From Nitrosospira sp. Nsp14 (GTDB lineage Bacteria; Pseudomonadota; Gammaproteobacteria; Burkholderiales; Nitrosomonadaceae), in NCBI RefSeq assembly GCF_900113575.1, contig NZ_FOPV01000007.1, positions 85,300-149,299 on the forward strand: a stretch of 64,000 nt of DNA. The letters run 5' to 3'. Positions 17,213-25,889 of the stretch are shown here, piece after piece; position 1 is the first letter of the stretch, and each line of letters opens with the position of its first letter. Made by a program: the position numbers and the translations under genes. Under the pieces are notes generated by a model. It was given only the letters and a program-made list of their open reading frames with translations, had not been told where the DNA came from and made no database searches.

Positions 17213-20200
17213 CTATCGGCCTGCCGGACGCAACTTCCACGTCGCCACCCATCTTTCAAACTCGCTTAAGGTCATTGGCCAGGCATAGAGATAGCCCTGG
17301 CCTTCCTTGCATAAGACGCCTTGGAGAAACGCCGCCTGCGCTTCAGTCTCCACTCCCTCGGCGATTATCCGGAAGCCAAGGCTGATCCCCATTGCGACAA
17401 TGGCGGCTGCGATGGCTTCAGCATCTGTGTTCCCCGGAAGGTCATGTACAAACGATTGGTCGATCTTCAACCGGTCAACCGTGAACTGCCGCAGATAGGA
17501 GAGGCTTGAATAGCCGGTGCCGAAATCGTCGATTGCGACTTTTACCCCAAGCGATGCCAGCTGCCGCAATTTTTCCAAAGCCGGCTCCACCCCTTGCATT
17601 ACCACGCTTTCAGTAAGCTCCAGTTCCAGTCTATCAGGTGACAGCCCCGATTTCTCGAGCGTGCGCTTGACGACATCCACAAAGTCAGCCTGGCGGAACT
17701 GGACCGCCGAGACATTCACCGAGATGCACACATCGAGCACGCCACGGTCGCGCCAATTCCGGGCCTGCTCGCAGGCGTGGTACAGCGCCCACTCGCCAAT
17801 TCCCAGGATCATTCCGCTATCTTCCGCCACGGGGATGAAGCGCTGGGGGGAGATCAGTCCTTGCGTTGCATGCCGCCACCGCAGAAGGACTTCCGCGCCA
17901 ATGACGTTTCCCGTCTCAAGCTCGATCTGCGGCTGGTATACCAGAAACATTTCGCCGCGTTCCACCGCCCCGCGAAGATCGCGTTCCAGGCTGAGCCGTT
18001 CAAGCGCCCGCGCAGTCATGTCCTCGGAATAGAACTGGTACCGGTTACGGCCTGACTGCTTGGCGGTATACATGGAAGCGTCGGCATTGCGAATGAGGAT
18101 GCCGGGGTCGGAACCATTATCGGGATAGATGCAGATGCCGATGCTCGCGGTCACCGAAAGCTCATGATCCTCGATATGGTAAGGCCGGGACAGCGTGAAA
18201 ATAATCTTCTCCGCAACGCGCGCCGCGTCTTCAGCTGTCTCGATTTCGCCGAGGAGAACGACAAACTCGTCGCCGCCCACCCGGCTCACCGTATCGACGC
18301 TGCGAATGGCCGCCTGCATGCGTTCAGCAACTTGCTGAAGCAAACGGTCGCCCACCTCATGCCCGAGCGAATCATTGATCGGCTTGAACCGGTCCAGGTC
18401 CACGAACAGCACCGCGATGCGTCCCAGTACGCGCGCGGCCCGTTTTATCGCCACTTTCATGCGATCGGCCAGCAGCGCGCGGTTGGGAAGCCCGGTGAGC
18501 GCATCGTAGTGGGCAAGATTCAGGATGCGCCGCTCGGCTGCCTTGCGCTCGGTAATATCGCGCGCAATCACGATGAATCGGGGCGCCAGCCCGGGGTCGG
18601 CGTCCTTGCGCGAAACCGAAAGCTCGTACCAGAATGTTCCCTGCCGTAGTTGCAGCTCCAACTGCTTCCCGGACGAGAGACCCTGCTCGTTGGCTTCACG
18701 CAACGCCGATACGATTACCTCGGCTGCGCTTGGGGAAAGAACATCGGAGATATTTTTCCCCAGCAGGTCTTCGCTGTGAAAGGTCGGTAAACCTGTGTGT
18801 GCGGAATGGTATGCGTGGCAACGCCCTTCCAGATCCAGCTCGAACAGTAAATCGGGGATGGCGTCCAGCGTGGCCTGGAGCTGGCTCCGCGCCGCCAGAA
18901 TTTCCGTTTTCTGGTTTTCCTGATCGGTAATGTCCCTGATCATGGCGACAAAATATTGGACCTCGCCATCTTCCCGACGCACACATTTGACGTCGACATT
19001 GGCTGTGACAATCGACCCATCCTTGCGGATGAACCGCTTGTTCATCTCATAACCGTTGGAGTCGCCATGCATCAGGTGATCAAACTCGGCAAGGTCCTTA
19101 CCCACGTCTTCCGGATGGGTCATCTCCGGCCAATTTTTGGCTGCGAGTTCTTCGCGGGAATAACCGAGAATCTGGCACAGCTGGTTATTGAAGCGCAGCC
19201 AGCGCTTGTTGTCGGGCGAGGTGATCGCCATGCCGATGAAAGGCAGCTCATAGAAGTATTTGAGGAGACGGTCCTGCTCGGCAGTGTGAATCGCCAGTGC
19301 CAGCTGATGGGCACGCCGTTGCTGGCGCCACAGCCGCAGCAATACCACGCTAACCGCTGCAATGGCGAGCAACACCACCATGCTAACCCAGAGCACCAGG
19401 GTCCATAACTGCGTGAGTACTTCGCGCTGGTCAATTTTGGCGATCAGGTGCCAGCTGGAGCCGGCGATCGGCCGATAGGCCGCCAGCACCTGTTCGCCAC
19501 GATAATCGAGTCCGCGAGTCTCACCCCGGGCGGATTGACGGGCGTCAATCGCCCCTGTCAAGTCCCTGCGGGTGGTCAGCTCGATTTCTCCCGGCGCGGA
19601 ATCATTCTTCAGGTGCCGTCTGCGGTTGAGATAAATGAAGGTGTGGTCTTCCTGGCGTATCAGCAGGATTTCCGCGCTTGCACTGCTCCCGGGCCACTTC
19701 TCTACCAGCGGCAACAGAAATTTGCCGAGATTCGCGCGCAAAACCACGAGAGCAACCGTTTCCCGGCTCGGCGCGTCCAAAATCAGCGGCACGACGATAT
19801 CCAGCCAGGCGCCGCCGTTTATATCCAGAAACAGGTCGCTGCTCTGCATACCGCCCGAGCGCAACGCCGCAGCCAACAGCGTTTTGCTGACCTCCGGCGA
19901 ATCATGCTGCACGCCCAACGCCAGTATGATCTCGCCTTTCGTGTCCAGGAGCTGCACAGACTCGTAGCTATAGGCTTTCATGATGGCCTCCAGCCGGTTG
20001 CGCATGAGCTGCCGGTGACGCTCATCATTGGTCTGTTTCAGACTGCCGACCCGTTCGACGAACGCCTGGCTGGCCGCAAGCGCCTCTGCGTCTCCCTGGC
20101 GTTCCGCTAGCCAGAGTTCGATCTGCTCCGCCTTGAGGTCTGCGATGGTGTGAAGATCATCATACATTTTTCGTTCGATCTCCGGTCCATACACCTTGAT

Positions 20201-20512
20201 AATGCCAACGCCCACCAGGGGTGCGACCATCGACAGGGAGACAAACATCAGCATCAGACGGTTCAGCTGGAAGCGGAGTGAATCGGGAGACGGTATGGAA
20301 GGGGGGACGAGGGTATCTCGCGCGAACCTGAGCAGGGCATAAAAAACGCAACTGCTCGCGGCGACGAGAACGAGGTCCTTTATGAGAGAGGCCTGGCTCC
20401 GCAATGCGGGATCATCCAGTGTAATCGAGATCACGTAGCCCGCAACTGCCATCCACAGCGTGGAGAAGACAGCGTAGAGCAAGACAAGAAGCCAGACGGG
20501 ACGACTCAACAT
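17213..20512 (-). CDS. Membrane c-di-GMP sensor: Cache-like, PAS, PAS, GGDEF, EAL
   Basis: About 1,100 aa. Hydrophobic segments near residues 5-25, 45-65 and 90-110 precede a large extracytoplasmic Cache-like region (about 110-365). Another membrane helix (about 375-395) leads to PAS domains at about 420-535 and 545-660, GGDEF at about 670-830 and EAL to the end. GGDEF is intact and preceded by an RSVD inhibitory site; the EAL motif reads EVLLRW. Both synthesis and hydrolysis of c-di-GMP are therefore possible. I chose the ATG at 20512; an in-frame TTG at 20527 adds five residues, and neither has a clear ribosome site. Monocistronic. Confidence 0.9.
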   Translation of the reverse strand: MLSRPVWLLVLLYAVFSTLWMAVAGYVISITLDDPALRSQASLIKDLVLVAASSCVFYALLRFARDTLVPPSIPSPDSLRFQLNRLMLMFVSLSMVAPLVGVGIIKVYGPEIERKMYDDLHTIADLKAEQIELWLAERQGDAEALAASQAFVERVGSLKQTNDERHRQLMRNRLEAIMKAYSYESVQLLDTKGEIILALGVQHDSPEVSKTLLAAALRSGGMQSSDLFLDINGGAWLDIVVPLILDAPSRETVALVVLRANLGKFLLPLVEKWPGSSASAEILLIRQEDHTFIYLNRRRHLKNDSAPGEIELTTRRDLTGAIDARQSARGETRGLDYRGEQVLAAYRPIAGSSWHLIAKIDQREVLTQLWTLVLWVSMVVLLAIAAVSVVLLRLWRQQRRAHQLALAIHTAEQDRLLKYFYELPFIGMAITSPDNKRWLRFNNQLCQILGYSREELAAKNWPEMTHPEDVGKDLAEFDHLMHGDSNGYEMNKRFIRKDGSIVTANVDVKCVRREDGEVQYFVAMIRDITDQENQKTEILAARSQLQATLDAIPDLLFELDLEGRCHAYHSAHTGLPTFHSEDLLGKNISDVLSPSAAEVIVSALREANEQGLSSGKQLELQLRQGTFWYELSVSRKDADPGLAPRFIVIARDITERKAAERRILNLAHYDALTGLPNRALLADRMKVAIKRAARVLGRIAVLFVDLDRFKPINDSLGHEVGDRLLQQVAERMQAAIRSVDTVSRVGGDEFVVLLGEIETAEDAARVAEKIIFTLSRPYHIEDHELSVTASIGICIYPDNGSDPGILIRNADASMYTAKQSGRNRYQFYSEDMTARALERLSLERDLRGAVERGEMFLVYQPQIELETGNVIGAEVLLRWRHATQGLISPQRFIPVAEDSGMILGIGEWALYHACEQARNWRDRGVLDVCISVNVSAVQFRQADFVDVVKRTLEKSGLSPDRLELELTESVVMQGVEPALEKLRQLASLGVKVAIDDFGTGYSSLSYLRQFTVDRLKIDQSFVHDLPGNTDAEAIAAAIVAMGISLGFRIIAEGVETEAQAAFLQGVLCKEGQGYLYAWPMTLSEFERWVATWKLRPAGR

Positions 20513-20876
20513 GTTACAGCCGAGCAAGGTAAAATTATCATTATCAAAAATTTGAAGCCGATCTTGCTCTGCAGAACGAAAATTCCCTCTTTAACGGGTG
20601 ATCCGGACAACACTTGACCGTCCGCGGCAACAAATGGCAAGCCTCAGGCATTAAAGTTGAGCATGCGGGACCATCGCTGTCTGTATGATTGATAACACTT
20701 CATATTTCGACGGTGCGCTGATTTGAAGCGCGCGGTCTCTACCAACCCTGCCCACCTGGTTCCGCAAATCGTGAGTCACCTTATGCCCGCCATGGTCTTA
20801 TACTATTGCAACTCTCGACCATCGGCGAGCAGAAGACTCTCATTCACCCGCTTATGACAATTTATGGAGGTATCCC
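20513..20876. other. Divergent intergenic region
   Basis: About 360 bp between the GGDEF/EAL gene (minus) and a secreted protein gene (plus). The last 15 bp hold a ribosome site (TGGAGG) for 20877. No RNA gene or strong palindrome seen. Confidence 0.35.
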
Positions 20877-21755
20877 ATGAAAACCCGTTGTGCCCCCGTC
20901 CTTGCACGCGTTTTCCCCGTTCTGCTTACGTCCTTTCTCGCATTCGAAGCATCAGCGCAGGATGCCTGCCATAACATCCTCACGGCGGGGTTCTACACAG
21001 AGTACGCCAAGAGCGATGCAAAGGTTAGAGACCGTTCGCTTTATGCGGAACTATGCTCGTTGAACTATGAGCAAGCGCAAGCCGCCATCAAAAGTGCGCG
21101 TGCGTCCGGCGATGACGGGACCCTGGGCCTGTCGTTCGGGCTTTTCGCGCTGGATGACGATGGTGTCAACGAAGGGTTAAACTCACGGGGTGGCCCGTCA
21201 CAGGCCACCCTCAGCGAAGGCAGGTTCAGCCAGTGGAAGGCTGGATATTGTTCGAAAAATTCGGGAGTGGAATCCTCCCAGGCTGCCGAGTTTTTAATTC
21301 AGACCGCAATCCCGGGGAAAGCCTCGGGAAATGGGGTCGCAGCGAGGGCGGCAGAGGCGTGGTCCAGTTGCATGAAGAAGCGCGAAGGACTGACGTGCTG
21401 GGCTTCACCGCGCACCCCCCAGGGCGAAGAGTTTGTGCTGAACGTCAACTGGACAAAGAACGGTCCCAAGGAATCCCAGTCGCAGCCCGAGGTGCAGTAT
21501 TCGTATCTCACCCGAGGGGGGCAATCGAAATTCGAGGGTGCACCAGCTCAACGAGTTTTACCAGCGGGACATAAGTTGGTTGCAGGCACGTCCCAGATTG
21601 CGATCACGCGACCCACGGATAAAGGATTGTTTGCCAGTCTTAAGGTAAACCATGCGGGAACGGAACAGAGCTGCAAGGTGTTTATACCCGGAGATTCCGA
21701 TTTTACCCTGTCGGCGCCCTTCGTTAATCGGATGAATTTGAAGTATCCAGGTTAA
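20877..21755 (+). CDS. Secreted hypothetical protein
   Basis: 292 aa with a signal peptide (VFPVLLTSFLAFEASAQ). The mature chain has about seven cysteines, spread through the chain (DACHN, ELCSL, AGYCSK, SSCMKK, LTCWAS, EQSCKVF), suggesting disulfides. The first half is helical with tyrosines; the second half looks beta-rich (VQYSYLTRGGQSKFEGAPAQRVLPAGH). No family recognised. The ATG is well supported by GGAGG. It is followed directly by a tandem repeat array. Confidence 0.65.
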   Translation: MKTRCAPVLARVFPVLLTSFLAFEASAQDACHNILTAGFYTEYAKSDAKVRDRSLYAELCSLNYEQAQAAIKSARASGDDGTLGLSFGLFALDDDGVNEGLNSRGGPSQATLSEGRFSQWKAGYCSKNSGVESSQAAEFLIQTAIPGKASGNGVAARAAEAWSSCMKKREGLTCWASPRTPQGEEFVLNVNWTKNGPKESQSQPEVQYSYLTRGGQSKFEGAPAQRVLPAGHKLVAGTSQIAITRPTDKGLFASLKVNHAGTEQSCKVFIPGDSDFTLSAPFVNRMNLKYPG

Positions 21756-21759
21756 GTTC

Positions 21760-22256
21760 TGGCATCCCCGCTCTGCGGGGCCCCTCGGGCTACGCTCCGG
21801 GGCGACCTCGAAGGGGGCCGAGCAGTTTCTTCCGCAGGAAGATGCGACCCCTAGCGGGAGACGTGCACCCTACCGATCATCGATACTGCGGTCTGGCATC
21901 CCCTTCGCTGCCCGATCCCTGCTCTGCGGGGCCCCTCGGGCTACGCTTCGGGGCGCGACCGCGAAGGGGCAGAACAGTTTCTTCGGCAGCAAGATGCGAT
22001 CCCGTAGCGGGAGCGGACGCCCTACCCATCATTGATACTGCGATCTGGCATCCCCTTCGCTGCCCGATCCCCGCTCTGCGGGGCCCCTCAGGCTACGCTT
22101 CGGGGCGCGACCGCGAAGGGGCAGAGCAGTTTCTTCCGCAGCAAGATGCGATCCCGTAGCGGGAGCAGACGCCCTACCCATCATTGATACTGCGGTCTGG
22201 CATCCCCTTCGCTGCCCGATCCCCGCTCTGCGGGGCCCCTCGGGCTATGCTTCGGG
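21760..22256. repeat. 152-bp hairpin-rich tandem repeat, about 3.3 copies
   Basis: Successive copies of the landmark CTCTGCGGGG start at 21771, 21922, 22074 and 22226, a period of 151-152 bp. Within a unit, CCCCTTCGC (22052-22060) pairs with GCGAAGGGG (22113-22121), and CCCCGC-tct-GCGGGG (22069-22083) forms an inner hairpin, so the unit folds strongly, like a large REP/BIME element. The last copy runs into the 3' end of the HAD gene and supplies its final codons and stop. Confidence 0.88.
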
Positions 22257-22976
22257 GCGCCACTCCGCCATTATCTGGAGGATATCGTCGAACTGGCTGA
22301 TGCGGTAATGCGGTGCCACGTTCTCAAAAGATTTCGCGCCTTGGTTGGAGTCGATAAAAATGGTTTTGATTCCGAGCAGGGCGGCGCCGTGAATGTCGCG
22401 GAACATATCGTTGCCGATACAAACCACTTCCGCTGGCGTTAGGCCCATTTTGTCCAGCGCCTTGGTGAAAAGCCTTGAATCAGGTTTTCTGTAACCGTAA
22501 TGGCTCGAGATGATGACAGGCTCGAAGTAGCCATCCAGCCCTACGGCGCGAACTTCGGGGATGACGTAGCAGGATTGGGCGTCTGTTACCAACCCCAACC
22601 GGTAGCTGGTCCGTAACGTGTTTAACACCTCTTTTACGCCCGGATATAGTTGCAGCCGGTTGCGCGATATGGCACGGTAAACTTGGGCTAGCACTTTTGC
22701 CAACTGCCCGCGAATGGGCACGAACCTGATCCCTTCCTGCATGAGCAACTCGTTCCATATCGCTTCCACGTCGATTTCCGCATATTCCTCGCCGCTCGCT
22801 TCCCGCTGCTGTCGCATGATCTGGTAATAGCGCTCCCGAACCTCGTCGCGGTGTAGATACACCCCCTGGTAGGTCAGGTAGTGGGCGACGGTGCGGTATA
22901 TTTCATCCTTAGATTCATCCGTTTCAATATCGATCAGCGTCCCGTAGAGATCGAACAGAATTCCCTTTATGGTCAT
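22245..22976 (-). CDS. HAD-superfamily hydrolase
   Basis: 243 aa with the HAD motifs: GILFDLYGTLID (nucleophile D and D+2 replaced by Y as DLYGT), the threonine region LGLVTDAQ, the lysine in YGYRKPDSRLF and VCIGNDMFRDIHGA (motif IV). The helical cap lies between motifs I and II. The D+2 aspartate is replaced by tyrosine, as in haloacid dehalogenase-type members, so acid catalysis may be modified. The gene starts 5 bp after the stop of a phosphotransferase gene; the two probably act on the same metabolite. Its C-terminus is encoded by the tandem repeat. Confidence 0.85.
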   Translation of the reverse strand: MTIKGILFDLYGTLIDIETDESKDEIYRTVAHYLTYQGVYLHRDEVRERYYQIMRQQREASGEEYAEIDVEAIWNELLMQEGIRFVPIRGQLAKVLAQVYRAISRNRLQLYPGVKEVLNTLRTSYRLGLVTDAQSCYVIPEVRAVGLDGYFEPVIISSHYGYRKPDSRLFTKALDKMGLTPAEVVCIGNDMFRDIHGAALLGIKTIFIDSNQGAKSFENVAPHYRISQFDDILQIMAEWRPEA

Positions 22977-22981
22977 GTTGA

Positions 22982-24187
22982 TTACCCCAATGTTTTGTTG
23001 GCTTCATCCAACAACCGCCGGCTGTAGTGACCGCCTATCCACCCGTTGCGAGCGATGCGCAGGAGGGTGAGACCGGCATAAAACGGAACTCGGCAAGTAA
23101 TCGACGCGAAAGCGGCGTCCCGGTTGGGAAAGTGGCAGGCGTATTCCCACAGGAAGTGCCCGATGAACGGTTCTGCCAGCCATTTGTCGTTCGCGTACTG
23201 GATGAAGAAATGCTGAAGTTCGCCTACTACCCTGCCGAGGTCAAAGACCCGGTCGGCCAGCTTCATCCGCTCAAGATCGATAACAATCACCCAGAGACCG
23301 TCGCCGAAAAGGATGTTGGGCGGCGTGACATCGCTGTGAACGACGACTTGCCGATCCTCCCACATGCAGCTCTGGCGAACCCAATTTTCCTTGAGTTGCC
23401 GAAATTGCCGGACTTCATCCGGTCCGGCGCGCCCCGCATCATGCAGGTTGTTGAGAATATGGTCGAAATATGCGCAATCCTTGGTAAAGTCCACGGTGTG
23501 CTCATGTACCGTCCGATTGTGCAGAGTCGCAAGAAAATAGGCCAGCGCGGCCAGTTTTTCAAACAACACGTCGCGGGCACCGTTGCGGATGGCGTTGACG
23601 ATGAAAGTGGCGAATGAAGTGCCGTAACAGAACTCTTCCACCAGCACGTTGTTGAGGCTGGCATTCCGCCCCAGCGGCCTCGCAACATAGTGAGGGTAAC
23701 CCGTAAACCCGATGCTTCTCAAGTAAGTCAGGTTGCTGAATTCCCGATCCATATGCCGGGTGGCCGTCCGCGGATCCAGACCGGGCAGGCCGCCGAAGAA
23801 TTTTCCAATGACCCGCGTCTGGCTGCGCTCATCTTCATACAGATACACATGATTGGATGCCGGCAGCTGATATACCCTGAATCCGGGAGAACGAGCACGG
23901 ACGCCGATTTGCGGGAAGATATCGTCCCGCAGGTATCCATACAAAGGGTCATCCGCGGATAAATGGCCGAGGTACCTCATGAACCATGCCGTGTGTCGGT
24001 GTGTGTAATAATTTTTATTGTGCCGTGCTCGGGGATTAGCCGCGGTCAGGAATGGCAGGTGATTCTTACTGTACACCATCACAATAGTACAGATTTCGTG
24101 GGCGCGCCACGCGGATAGCCGCGCCTCTGCCCATGTTTCCGGCAACGAAGCGATTGACGACAGGCAGGACCGCAGCGGATGGTCCAT
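22982..24187 (-). CDS. Aminoglycoside/choline-kinase-like phosphotransferase (APH family)
   Basis: About 401 aa in the APH kinase fold: Brenner motif VVVHSDVTPPNILFGDG (catalytic Asp) followed by VIVIDLERM (metal-binding Asp). The N-terminal half reads as a kinase small lobe with a long insert (ASNHVYLYEDERSQTRVIGKFFG). The frame is open to 24244, but the ATG at 24187 has AGAGAA at a good distance. Translation runs into the HAD gene 5 bp downstream. Substrate unknown; a kinase-phosphatase pair acting on one metabolite is an inference. Confidence 0.82.
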   Translation of the reverse strand: MDHPLRSCLSSIASLPETWAEARLSAWRAHEICTIVMVYSKNHLPFLTAANPRARHNKNYYTHRHTAWFMRYLGHLSADDPLYGYLRDDIFPQIGVRARSPGFRVYQLPASNHVYLYEDERSQTRVIGKFFGGLPGLDPRTATRHMDREFSNLTYLRSIGFTGYPHYVARPLGRNASLNNVLVEEFCYGTSFATFIVNAIRNGARDVLFEKLAALAYFLATLHNRTVHEHTVDFTKDCAYFDHILNNLHDAGRAGPDEVRQFRQLKENWVRQSCMWEDRQVVVHSDVTPPNILFGDGLWVIVIDLERMKLADRVFDLGRVVGELQHFFIQYANDKWLAEPFIGHFLWEYACHFPNRDAAFASITCRVPFYAGLTLLRIARNGWIGGHYSRRLLDEANKTLG

Positions 24188-24525
24188 GGATTCTCTCGTT
24201 TCAGCCTCACGGATTGTTCTGGCAGTTTTCACTGCGCACCCCACCGGAAAGGTTAGGCGTCGGCCCCGCTCATGCCGGCCACGCTGGCGGTGATAGCTGG
24301 CGCAGTCGTGCTTTCTTATACGCCGCTTACGCCGATGTTCGGTTTTGCACCGCTGCTATTTCTTTTGCTTGGGCGTTCTGGGTATTGTCGTGCTGTGCTA
24401 CGCGGCTTCGCCAAGATTTGAAGCGCGAATTTTACAGTGACAGCCTCCGCTGTTTCACCCGCGGTTGGGCCCGGCGGAGCGGGGCTGACCCTCGATTCAA
24501 GTCGCGTGTCTATGTAGAAGCCTGG

Positions 24526-25263
24526 CTATCCGGACCGCCTGGAAAACAGCAGTCCTCGCTCATCTTCAATCATGTTTTTCAACTTCGTCATATCCAGTAT
24601 GTGCAACTCATGCTGCTTGCGTATGACGAGTCTGGCGCGGGCGAGCGCATTCAATTCGCGCGTCACTGCTTCACGATGGGTACTTAGGTGATTGGCGATT
24701 TCAGCGTGAGTAGGTGCGGGGGAAATTACCCCGGTGTTGGCTGCTGCCGTTTGCCTGCTTGCCAGGCGCAATAATTCGATATGAATACGGTGACGCACGG
24801 GCAGCGTGCTGTATTCGAAGATGCGCTCCGTCAGGCGGCGCACCTGGCCAGCTAGCCGTCTCAGGATGGCCAGCGATACCTGCGTATTGGATTGAAGCAG
24901 GCCGACGAAATCGAGGGCGGACATGGATGCGGCTATCGCGTCGGTTTTGGCAACGACAAGCGCAGAGCGGGCGAGGCCATCAATGGCCGTCAGTTCGCCA
25001 AAAATTTCGCCAGCTGCCAGATCGCATAAGATTACTTCCTGGCCGGACGACGAGAAGTAGGTTACCCGGATTTCACCTTGCACGATAAAGTAGGTATGCG
25101 TGGTATTTTCCCGGTAGCCGATTATATGCTCCCCCGAGTTATAATGATGCCAATGGCAACAACTGGCCAGACTGGCGAGATCCGTCGCCTGCAGATCCTT
25201 GAATTCCCTGATCATGGCGAGCAGTGCGCTTGCGCGTTCAGGTGTGATATCTGGCGCGATCAT
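24526..25263 (-). CDS. Crp/Fnr family transcription regulator
   Basis: 245 aa: a cyclic-nucleotide-binding-type sensor (about 35-150, with FGELTAIDGLARSALVVAKTD), a dimer helix and a C-terminal winged helix (AEIANHLSTHREAVTRELNAL). The phosphate-binding GE...RSA signature of cAMP-binding members is present (GELTAIDGLARSAL), so cyclic nucleotide binding is plausible. The FNR cysteine cluster is absent. It lies between the secreted-protein gene and the phosphotransferase gene on the same strand. Confidence 0.9.
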   Translation of the reverse strand: MIAPDITPERASALLAMIREFKDLQATDLASLASCCHWHHYNSGEHIIGYRENTTHTYFIVQGEIRVTYFSSSGQEVILCDLAAGEIFGELTAIDGLARSALVVAKTDAIAASMSALDFVGLLQSNTQVSLAILRRLAGQVRRLTERIFEYSTLPVRHRIHIELLRLASRQTAAANTGVISPAPTHAEIANHLSTHREAVTRELNALARARLVIRKQHELHILDMTKLKNMIEDERGLLFSRRSG

Positions 25264-25391
25264 CTCCGGTCTCTTCTTCCTTACGCTAGGGGTGATGCGG
25301 CAAGTTTAGTGAGCACGCATCGGAGGGTCATCCGGCCAGTAGCAACCTGGTGCTCGATCCCTGCCAACCGACATCTTCCCTCCGCATGCTG

Positions 25392-25880
25392 TCACGGGGA
25401 TGATGAAAAAACGATACCCGGCCTACTTTCCGCTTTGGCGACCGGCCTTTGCTCTCCGACGGGACATCCACGACCGCCTATGCAGACCTCGTGGGCTTCA
25501 ATCATTGCGCCGTCCTGATTTCGCTCGCCTCGTGCCAGCCACCAGCAGCCATCCACTTCTTGTCTGATTTGAGTGGAAAATTTTCCTCCGCCGGCACCCA
25601 GATCCGGGGGGTGGTCCCCGGGCGATTCGTCGTCCGCTGGGGGATTTTCCGCTTCAGCCTCTGCCGGGTGTTTCATAGCGCTGACCGTGAGAACGTGTAT
25701 ATGGTTGTGCTTGTCCACCACGATGGCAAATTGAACATCCAGGATACCAACTGCCTCACGAATATTGTCGGTGATTTTTATGTGAACGTCCTTAGCTGGG
25801 GAAATGGGGGCCGCGGCTGCTACCGGTGCGGTTAGAGTTGCAGCCACCATTACCGCCAATATTTTTGTTATTGCGCACAT
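25392..25880 (-). CDS. Secreted hypothetical protein, third gene of cyclase operon
   Basis: 162 aa with a signal peptide (KILAVMVAATLTAPVAAAAP). The first half of the mature protein reads VHIKITDNIREAVGILDVQFAIVVDKHNHIHV, a strand-rich segment; the second half is acidic and proline/glycine-rich with four cysteines in the whole chain. No family recognised. It starts 9 bp after the FecR-barrel gene stop with a strong AAGGAG, so it is almost surely co-expressed with that gene. Confidence 0.62.
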   Translation of the reverse strand: MCAITKILAVMVAATLTAPVAAAAPISPAKDVHIKITDNIREAVGILDVQFAIVVDKHNHIHVLTVSAMKHPAEAEAENPPADDESPGDHPPDLGAGGGKFSTQIRQEVDGCWWLARGERNQDGAMIEAHEVCIGGRGCPVGEQRPVAKAESRPGIVFSSSP

Positions 25881-25889
25881 TTTTTCTCC

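Noticed and set aside
21760..22256. CRISPR array
   Set aside because: Units are about 152 bp, contiguous and hairpin-rich, with no unique spacers.
24526..25263. FNR-type oxygen sensor
   Set aside because: The cysteine cluster that binds the iron-sulfur cluster is absent; only an adjacent Cys pair occurs.
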